Below the pieces are notes generated by a model. The model ran no database searches, was not told where the DNA came from, and worked only from the letters and a program-made list of their open reading frames with translations. This document shows positions 56,090 to 64,000 of a stretch of 64,000 bases of DNA, piece after piece. Every line of letters starts with the position of its first letter. Position 1 is the stretch's first letter. This DNA comes from Dichetophora obliterata (lineage: Eukaryota > Arthropoda > Insecta > Diptera > Sciomyzidae), in assembly GCA_963920525.1 (NCBI GenBank), contig OY986435.1, positions 260,286,962 through 260,350,961 on the forward strand. Direction: 5' to 3'. Position numbers and translations under genes: made by a program.

Positions 56090-57877
56090 TCAATCTGCAA
56101 TGCCAGTCCCATAAAGAACTCTTTCCTCTTCTTCAAAAAATGAGGACTCAATGGCTCTTTGTGCTCTTCGGGCAGTTCTACCTTCTTTTGATGCGGCCAG
56201 AGCTCTGACTTCGGACCTTTTCAAACGTTTTTCGTTCCGAGACATGGTGAAATCATATGTGACGTTGCCAATCGGAATGCCCATTAGGTTTATTAATTGA
56301 AGTATTGGCAAAAAACCTTCGTTAAATATGATAGTTGCAGTATAATTGGCAATCTCAATGGCGTGTGCCAGTGTGCATATGCTTCGGTGCGAAGGACCAC
56401 AGCACTGCGTTGATAAGATTCGTTGCTGTTTTGAGTTTCGGAGAAAAGGCATCTGTTCAACAAATCATCGGCTGACAGTGCTTCGTAAATATGTTTGATT
56501 GCTTCCTGGACTCTTTGATTTAGTGTTGCATACATATGCTTGAAGCTGTCGATTGTCCCTTCTGCTACCGCTTTTTGCCAGGCGCACCAGCTCGACGCAC
56601 CGGTCGGACATTTTTGGTGCTGTGGAGCTTCATCAGTCGAGATTTTGTGCAAAAACATTTCCCAAACAGCCTTCTTCATGTCAACAACCGATTTTGAATG
56701 ACGACGAATAGCGAGGACATAATATGTTGTTAGTTTAGAGATGACTTTATCTGTGAGTTTGCCTGCACCCTTGCCGCCAATGCCTCTGTTCTCTTTTTTG
56801 GCCTTGCAGAGTCTGGTGCCCATTCTTTTTTGCACGTGCGATATACACACCTTTTTTTCGACGATTGGGTTGCCATCGTACGGATCATCGTCTATAATAG
56901 CTTTGAATGTTTTTGAGTCGCCATCGCCGATATACTTGCAGTATTTTACGCCATGCTTTTTAACTGATATGGCGAATATTTCCTTTATCGCATCCACCTC
57001 CATCTTCCCAGAGCTTCCTTGATGGTTGGCACGGCATTCCTCTTCGTGGTCTTCGATCCAAATTTCATATGCCAGTGGGTCTTCTTCTTTCTTAGCTTCC
57101 CAATACTTGCAAAAGTTACATACGCTGCACTTTACCACAGAGTCGACTATTTTTTACTGTATTTGCCGATCAACGTTGTAGAGCCGTATAGTGAGGAAAA
57201 GCCACGTTTTATCCAAGTACCATCACCTGATACGGTAAACATTGTGGGGTCGCACTGTGGATCGGCTGTGACCATGGCATATCTTTCTCTTTTTTCGCAG
57301 CTTTTGAAAGAGTATATCCATAGATCGCGCTTGCAGCTGTATGAAAGTTATCTAGGGCAGTGCAGTATAACGAGTTAACCACACCTCTGCCGATATCCAT
57401 GAGACCACAAAACGTGTTAATACCTTTTGGCCCAATGCCTAAAAGCCTCATGGCAAAAATCAAGCGCCGGTTCATCAAATATGATTTGCCAACCAAAGAC
57501 GACGAAAAACTGTATGTAGAGGTCGGGCAAGCGCAGTGAACACCAATTTTGAAGCCAATTCCATTCGGCGATGCTTTTTTAAACTCCATTTTTCCTTCAC
57601 ATTTGGCCCATATCACCAGATTAGCAATCGCCGAAAAAACTGTATAAAACTCCAAAATGCAATTCTCCGTTTTGTTGTCAATGCTTATGTCTTCGTTTTC
57701 ATTATTTTTAAAGTTTTTTGCCGATGAACTTGTGAATTCGGTGTTGGTTCGTGGATCTCTTTCGTGTTGGTTACCACGAAACTGGCGTTTCAAGGGACGA
57801 GTTTTTCGATTGCTACCGGTGTTTCTTTTATTTTTATTTCTATTACTTGTTCTATCTATTGTCTTTAGCACAAACAA
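56090..57877 (-). pseudogene. Mutator-like (MULE) transposase, frameshifted
   Basis: Minus-strand gene of about 595 codons in several frames. 57,877 to about 57,290: basic N-terminus, IGFKIGVHCACPTSTYSF, INTFCGLMDIGRGV, SKAAKKEK. A shifted frame gives FTVSGDGTWIKRGFSSLYG (about 57,170-57,240), with the first catalytic Asp. From 57,138: CSVCNFCKYWEAKKEEDP, HQGSSGKMEVDAIKEIF (second Asp), YCKYIGDGDSKTF, HVQKRMGTRLCKAKK, GKLTDKVI, YYVLAIRRHS, GASSWCAWQKAVAEG. A last shift near 56,370 leads to the C-terminus EEEERVLYGTGIAD. This fits the Mutator-like transposase domain common in insects. No ATG is found for the first frame (TTG at 57,877), so the start is uncertain. At least three frameshifts; no MULE terminal repeats recognised. 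Confidence 0.92.
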
Positions 57878-57959
57878 AAATTTTTATCAAAATTGTATTT
57901 TTCAAAACTGTATGCGCGCGCGCGTCCGGTTTATAACTCAATGCAAAGTAAACTAAACG

Positions 57960-58495
57960 CTGCCAACATTCGAATACCTAAGCTCTAAAATGTGTATTCA
58001 TTTATTTTCAAAATGCGTATACAAACAAGTTATTACCTATATAAGAACGCGTTGAACGAAATTCGGGGGTTGCTTCAAACCGTTGCATTCAAAAAGTAGC
58101 CAAATTAAGCAAATCGCATTTTGGCGAAAACATTGCTGGACAAAAAAGGCCATATCTCCTAAAGTATTTTGAATTTCAAAAAACCCTTTTAGGACGATAT
58201 TCTAAAATATCCAAGCTATAAAACAATGCAAAGAAAAAATGTTTGCCAACCAGGAATACTCCCTTAAGCAGGATAAACAAATATTTACATACTCCCTGAT
58301 AGGGTCAAAAATGATACTACATAGCAATTGAATACAAAAATTTACTAAAGCGCCATCTTTCGGTACCAAAACGTGCTTTGAAGAGACCGGGGACTCCCCA
58401 ATCAATCTGCGCAGTATATTCATAAAGTGAAATTGCAAGAATGCAACGCTGAGGCGTCATTATGCGTAGTATACTCATAAAGTCAAGTTGGAAAA
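57960..58495. other. no gene; short tandem duplication
   Basis: 58,410-58,495 holds AGTATATTCATAAAGTGAAA and AGTATACTCATAAAGTCAAG about 57 bp apart, a tandem duplication just before the deleted piggyBac. Nothing else is recognised. Confidence 0.5.
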
Positions 58496-59190
58496 ATGAC
58501 ACGCAGAAGCGAAACTAATATGAATTTATTTTTGCAAAATGATCTGGGCCCATGCGGTAGTGACACGGAGGAGCATTTCGATCCAGATGACGTGTTGTAC
58601 GAACCAACCGCAGAGGAGATAGCTGCTGCTGAGCTCGAAGATATCGGATCTGATGGGGAATCCATAAATGAATTCATTTTAGATTTGGAGGAGTAATAAC
58701 ATTACAACTGATAACTTTTTCTCGTCACATTCTTTGTCCCTTGAGTTGTTGAAGAGGAATCAAACTTTGCTTGGCGCTGTTCGTGAAAACAGAACCTTCA
58801 TTCCAGAAGTATTCACACTTGTACGGAATAAGCCAATGTATCACTCAAATTTCCAGTTTGATAATGCAAACTGCGTTTCTTTGTGCAGCTATGTGTCGAA
58901 AAAAAATCGTTGACATATCGGGTATAAATGCTTTCATTATCTATACTGACGTCAAGTCAACTTCCTGTAGCGAAATATGTAGGCGGGAGTTACTGAAAAA
59001 AGTGACAAATGAGCTTGTCAAACCACAAATTTTTCGTCGCGAAAAGACGCCTCATACTGAAAATGCTGTTGCTCTCATCAGAAAAATACAAAATGATTTA
59101 CCGTCAACAAGTCGTAAGCGTTTATCTGAAGAACCAGATGCTATAGATCCGAAAAAAGAGCTAGATGTGGCTTTTGTCCATATAACATAG
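58496..59190 (+). pseudogene. piggyBac-type transposase, internally deleted
   Basis: Three pieces of one transposase. 58,496-58,696: an acidic N-terminus of 66 codons (SDTEEHFDPDD, ending FILDLEE) and a stop. About 58,726-58,915: LELLKRNQTLLGAVRENRTF, IPEVF and YVSKKN, the region after the second catalytic Asp of piggyBac enzymes. About 58,910-59,190: VDISGINAFIIYT and RRELLKKVTNELVKPQI, the late C-terminal part, ending before the cysteine-rich domain. The catalytic core (all three Asp blocks) is gone. This is a different piggyBac family from 37.5-38.6 kb. TTAA-flanked ends were not identified. Confidence 0.85.
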
Positions 59191-60751
59191 CAGCAAACAT
59201 GTATGGAAACTTTTACGCATCAATTTATGTAACGAATGTGAGAAACGTAGTAACGAATAATAAAACAAACAGCAAAGGAACTTTTGTGTTTTAGCATGAA
59301 AATGTGACCGGGGATCATATAACCGCCACCACAACATAGCCCTTATAGACCTCCAATAAGTCAGTTTTGTTTATTCCCACAGGCAGTGTTACAATTTTTA
59401 AGAAATTCCCAGTATTTAGAGCTGAAATTTTTTTTTAGATTAGCAAAGAGATTACTCATTAAACTTCTTCCGAATGAGATTAACTTTACTATGGCTAATC
59501 TAATAAAAGTCAACAAGATTTCGTCGACGGCCTTAACCTAGTTTTAATCTTTATGTGAAAACGTAGTATTAGTTTCAACAAATTCAAAAAAGCGGCAAAC
59601 TCGTTAGCCTCAATTTGTTATAACGATTTATCTCAGCTTACATTTGCCGAAATAATAAAGTTCTATTCTATTTTACTATTTCTATTTTTATTCTATTCTT
59701 CTACTATATTTACTATTCTATTTTTAGAATGGTAAATTCTACTTCTATTTTTCTGTTGGGGTGCAGGATTTTCTAAATTATTGAAGGCTACTCACGTGTT
59801 AAAAAGAAACGATTTTTGCAACAGTTTGAAATTTTCACAAAATAATTTTAAAAATAATCACTAATCACTTTAAAGCGAAGAAATATGGAGAGATAACAAT
59901 ACTGCTTTAAAACTGTAGGCAGGGTTCGCAGAAACTCTCAATTGAAGAGAAAAATTGCACTCCTCCTCATCAATATTATTCAATTGACGAACGATTTACT
60001 TTGTTTTAATCATTCGTGAAGAAAAAAAACTTGAGCGATCTTATGTTATATACTCAGAGTGATCAAAACTTTTTCTTCGCTCTTTCATATTATTCGCTCG
60101 TAGATTGCGCTTCTCACAACACTGTGTTGAACAACGTCTTCTCTTTGTTATTCATTTATTGTTTCTCGATCGCGAATTTTTGCAAAGATGAACTCATTTC
60201 ATTGGATGCGTTCGTTCATTTATTTCGAGTGATCTTGTTAATTAAAAATAAATAAGTGTTTTATGATGAACTATTTTTTTTGCATTTTTAATCAAGAACA
60301 TATATACTTTTATATACCGGTCACGCCTCCTTTTAAACGTTACAAACGATTTCACAATGTTAATATACCCTGACCTCTTCAGTGTAGAGCAGACATACTC
60401 AACGAGATCAACAAAATTTTTTTGTTTCGTTGAGCATAAAAAATAACTATCAGAATTATTTCGTTTTTCTAAAAACGATAAAAAAATATAAAAAAAAATC
60501 GTTATGTTGAATAACAAAATTATCAAAAAATTCGTTTCAAGTTTATTAAAAACAAATCTTATCGTTTTTATGATAAAGTCGAAGTGTATTTTCGATAATA
60601 GCATAATTTATTTTGCCCTTATATTGAGCGATTTAATGAAATTGATATAATATATATTTATGATACTTATTTATGATGTCATTTTAATATTTATTAAAAA
60701 ATGTTAATACATAATTAAAAAACTGAATCTAGCTTCTCGAATTCAACCTTA
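59191..60751. other. no recognisable gene; CTATT-rich low-complexity tract
   Basis: 59,660-59,755 is a TTCTATT/TACTATT tract. The remainder, including a minus frame at 60,242-60,604 rich in Phe, Ile and Lys, shows nothing recognisable. Confidence 0.45.
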
Positions 60752-61054
60752 AGCTTAGTATGCTGCAGGAACGAAAATTCTTAGGCATTTAATTCTATAC
60801 GCGAAATTTTTGTGTAGACTCAACACTAACACCATAACGTATTTGTTGAATGTGTTAGTTGAACATAATTGTTGAATTTCAAATTTCCACGACAATTAAA
60901 TGTTCGAACTTGTAAAAGACAGCGAAATTTTGACATTTTAACTCTGCAATCATGGTTGTGAACTTGGCTGCATTGGACAAATTTTCGGTTCAACAGCGTA
61001 CTAACTAACGAAAAAAAATTTCTCAACCTTTTCGCTTCTACAACATACTAAGCT
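60752..61054. mobile_element. MITE, family of AGCTTAGTATGCTG ends, copy 2
   Basis: Ends AGCTTAGTATGCTGCAGGAA and AGCTTAGTATGTTGTAGAAG in inverted orientation, flanked by TTA at 60,749-60,751 and 61,055-61,057. Same family as 17,926-18,402, whose inner TACGCTGTAGAAGCGAAA matches the right end here. No coding capacity. Confidence 0.9.
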
Positions 61055-62553
61055 TTAGTATTAAAATTTTTTCTGTACGATCATCTCCAAGTTTTGAGCG
61101 GTAATCGCTTATAATAATGGTATTTAGTAAAATTCGTTAAGCCCTGCTAAATTGCTAAATTGTCAAAGTTTGCAGCTGTTGGTGTGAACGCATCTGCTAA
61201 GACATTTTACAATCATGTGCTAAGCTGATATGCTAAAACCAGCTGACAGACTTCTACAGCTAAAAATCTGTGGTTTTAACAACTCGTGTAACCAGAACTC
61301 AGTAACAAAAACTGTATTTTAATTTTTAATATTACAGTGAAAAATATTATTTTCACAAGCAAAAACATAGTGATAACTTCAAACCGATTTGAGTAGCATA
61401 TTTTTGTTTACAGAAACACATCGGCTATCGAATTCCTTCGAAAGTAGAATTGAATTTTTTGATACATTTTGAAATATCAAAATTAAAAAAGAGCTGCATT
61501 TGCCCAACGGTGGTTGGTACATTTGATTAAATTCGTTGTTTTTGTAACGTTTTAATAAGTTCTGTCCAACCTTACAAAAAAAAAATATAATCCTTAATTC
61601 TCGAAGCTTTTAAATGACAAATGGAAAAGTATTTAGTTTATGAAATAAAATCTTTATATGTATATATAAAGATTGAATAAATGAAATATTTAAATAACAA
61701 GGAATTTAATTGAGGAAAAATGACCAGAACTCAGTGAGCTAAAAACGTTGCGCCGTCCAAAATACGTCATTATTTAATAATATTCTGTATAAATAAAGGG
61801 CTCTGGTGCTGGACTTCACTCTCCTCACGCAACCGACTCACCGAATGTCAAATCAAACTGAGTCACAAAATTTTTAATCCTTTTGCCTCACTTCATTCAC
61901 CTTCCCACTTCCTCATCTCATTTGTAGACCAGCACCAGCTCTGCTCCAATGGTAAATGATTAACTGTGGACGCTTTGAAAAATAAAAGGAACACCAGGAA
62001 ATAATATTTGCACAGTTGCTTGGCTGCATAAAGTGGTTTGTTTGACACGTGCAACAATTATAAACCAAGCTGAAACGCTCGTTAAAACTTTTCTTTGATC
62101 AGTGCGAGCATATAAATCCGTCTGCATTAAGTTGGAAACGGCCTTGAAAATACCGCCAACGCGTTTACAATAATAAAATAAATATATTTATTCATCTTTC
62201 ATTTATGTTTGCAAATGAAGTCAAACCAGCTAATAATTATTGCTGCACACATCGCTGATTCAACATGCAATAGATTTATTTGTAAACTTAGTTATTGTAA
62301 TTTGTTTTTTCAGACTCGTTTTTAAACCAAATTAAGTTTTCTTAAGTGCAAAAAATTCAATATTTTTAAGAAGAAGAATGAGTATTCAATGGATATATTT
62401 ATACCCCACGCGTACTGCGTAAGCGGTATATTAATTTTGTCACTCTTTTTGAATCTCAAATTATTAGAAAAAAAAAGTTATATTCCCAATGTTTAGCAAA
62501 CCTCTTAGCCATATTTAGTTTTATTTTGAATGAAAATTGAGCTTTTTTAAATA
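61055..62553. other. no gene; small hairpin at 61,800-61,950
   Basis: CTCTGGTGCTGGAC (about 61,800) and its relative GACCAGCACCAGCTCTG (about 61,927) enclose about 110 bp of CTCAC-rich sequence. CCAGAACTCAGT occurs at about 61,292 and 61,720. TATACCCCACGCGTACTGCG at 62,400 resembles the head of a common fly dispersed repeat. No coding region recognised. Confidence 0.45.
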
Positions 62554-63349
62554 CGAGGGCCGTTTGATAATTCCGTGAAAAATGAAACAAGGAATGATTT
62601 TAACCGCAAAAAAGTTTTATTTTTCAATATAGTCTCCTTTTAGCTCGATACACTTCGTCCAATGTTCCTCAAATTTTTTGATCCCATCCGAAAAATACGT
62701 TTTCGGCATTTCCTCAAACTAGGCCTATGTTTTGGTGATGAGCTTCTCTCTGGTGGTATCTCTTACCGATGAACCATTTCTTCAGGTTTAGAAACAGAAA
62801 ATAGTCGGAGGTGGCCAAATCTGCAGAATATGCTGGATGAGAAAGCAATTCGTACTTGAATTCATGGAATATTGCCATAGGAGCTGGGCATGTGTGAACG
62901 CGTGCATTGTGTTGATGGACACTATTTTCCTCGTCAAATGGGGACGTTTCTATTTCAAAGCGTCGGTAATCGGTGGAAGGTAATCAATGTAGATCATACG
63001 GCATTTATCCCAACATACTGTCGCCATAACCTTTCCGGCCGGTAGCACCGTCTTCGCCTTCTTCGGAGCACGTTCGGTCGGTGAAGTCTATTGTTTCGAC
63101 TGTTGGATCCATGTTTGGTCCACGGTTACTAATCGACGGAAAACATCCTTCTTATCTTTGTTCAACATCGCCAAAAACGCCTTTGAATCAGTCACACGAT
63201 CGCGTTTATGGTCGAGAATGACCAAACACGGCACCCATCTTGCAGTTAATTTTTCCATATCCAAATGATTTTGCAAAATGTTCCACACGCGTTCGTTTGA
63301 GATGTTTACGGCCTCCACAATCTCGACCACTTTAACTTTCCCAGTAAAA
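62554..63349 (-). mobile_element. mariner (Mos1-like), truncated, with broken transposase
   Basis: Left end after TA (62,552-62,553) reads CGAGGGCCGTTTGATAATTC. Minus frame 63,345-63,088: VVEIVEAVNISNERVWNILQ, LDMEKLTARWVP, LDHKRDRVTDSKAFLAML, RRLVTVDQTWIQQ. This is the mariner core with the first catalytic Asp kept (TVD) but the following Glu replaced by Gln. A stop follows, then KAKTVLPAGKVMATVCWD and, after another shift, SADLATSDYFLF. The N-terminal third and right end are missing: similarity stops at about 63,349. Different mariner group from 25,883-27,661. Confidence 0.93.
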
Positions 63350-63548
63350 AAACATGCGATCGCTCCTATGAGGAGCAACAACAGAGCGCTCTTTTGCTGT
63401 TTTATTCTATCAAAAAGTGAGCACTTGTGCTCTTGTGCTCCTTTACTGTTTTAAAAAATCTATAGGCGAGCAATCAATGAAAAAAAGCACATAAAGTGAG
63501 GCATGTGCTTTGTAAGAAACTCGATCATTATTTGCTGTGAAAAATCGG

Positions 63549-63951
63549 CCATTGTAGTCTAGTGGAGAGTGCGCTAGACTAACAATCCAGAGGTCCCTGG
63601 TTCGACTTCGGGTTCGGGCATGGTTCTTTTCACTTTCTTTGTTCTTTCCTACATTTAAGAATTATGGAAAACTAAAATATCCACAACTAAATTGTGGAAA
63701 ATGTGGAATTTAAGGACAGAAACCGCTAAGGGCTGGAAGAAATGCTTGTCGAGGTTAAGGCATAACACTAGCCTCGGTCAAAAGTAATTAAAATTGTCTT
63801 TCACGGCTGTTTCGCCTAATCAATAATTCACGTATGGTTCCAATCAATTCCTCTAGCTAATCTATCTCTTTCCTTTCACGTCAAAGACCAAACCTTGTTT
63901 GTATAAGGCGCATGTTGGTTCTTTCATCTTTTAAAAAAAAAAACAAAAAAA
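63549..63951 (+). mobile_element. tRNA-derived SINE
   Basis: A tRNA-like head (63,549-63,621) has A box TAGTCTAGTGG (63,556-63,566), an anticodon-type arm with loop CTAACAA (anticodon AAC, valine-like), and B box GGTTCGACTTC (63,599-63,609). The acceptor stem pairs poorly (GCCATTG with TTCGGGC), so it is not a working tRNA. It is followed by about 310 bp of unrelated body and an A-rich tail (63,933-63,951). This is the layout of a tRNA SINE with an internal RNA polymerase III promoter. A target duplication was not found. Confidence 0.8.
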
Positions 63952-64000
63952 TATTTTAAATGTTCCTTTGCTGATCCATTTGGATCATTTATTGATCGCT

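Noticed and set aside
60242..60604. 120-codon minus-strand open frame
   Set aside because: Composition (Phe, Ile, Lys, Asn) is what A+T-rich noncoding DNA gives; no motif.
29694..64000. Search for upstream LMLN exons (signal peptide, HxC-rich segment)
   Set aside because: No minus-strand segment with the right phase, splice sites and conserved Cys/His pattern could be identified by eye.

Overview
The window is A+T-rich eukaryotic DNA with short spliceosomal introns, one very long intron and dense layers of nested transposable elements. The one cellular gene recognised is a leishmanolysin-like zinc metallopeptidase (invadolysin/LMLN, family M8). Its exon layout and element load (hobo-type hAT ends, mariner, piggyBac, RTE) fit a higher fly, perhaps a tephritid fruit fly. 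The species is inferred, not shown.

Left part (1-29,693): seven minus-strand LMLN exons can be placed by continuous reading frame and splice signals: 29,581-29,693, then six exons between 3,280 and 1,605. They hold the zinc motif HEILH, the distal His (THWE) and the Met-turn. The N-terminal exons and the C-terminal end are not found. The intron 3,281-29,580 is 26.3 kb and is packed with elements: a piggyBac piece, a 5'-truncated RTE copy, a nearly whole hAT with a perfect 8-bp target duplication (6,890-11,474), foldback elements, a LINE tail beside a decayed unnamed ORF (14.6-16.6 kb), a 4.8-kb long-inverted-repeat transposon with a transposase I cannot place in a superfamily (19.4-24.2 kb), and a dead mariner (25.9-27.7 kb).

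Middle (29.7-43.6 kb): a full-length but broken RTE-type LINE (30,479-33,640), TA-flanked miniature elements, a decayed piggyBac (37.5-38.6 kb), a stretch without recognisable genes that includes a less A+T-rich patch near 40.0 kb, and nested palindromes (41.0-43.0 kb).

Right part (43.7-64 kb): a tandem repeat of roughly 125 bp is split by four separate insertions: a 3.2-kb hobo-ended element, a 1.06-kb element with GGTTGCCA ends, a 0.6-kb hAT-like element and a Harbinger-like element. Beyond it are two foldbacks, a Mutator-like transposase pseudogene (minus strand, 56.1-57.9 kb), an internally deleted piggyBac (58.5-59.2 kb), a truncated mariner (62.6-63.3 kb) and a tRNA-derived SINE (63.5-64 kb).

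No complete, intact mobile-element gene was seen; every one carries stops, frameshifts or deletions. Boundaries given with target-site duplications are read directly from the sequence. Those called approximate come from where inverted similarity fades by eye. If the first LMLN exons lie beyond 64,000, the whole window sits within the transcription unit; this is not demonstrated.
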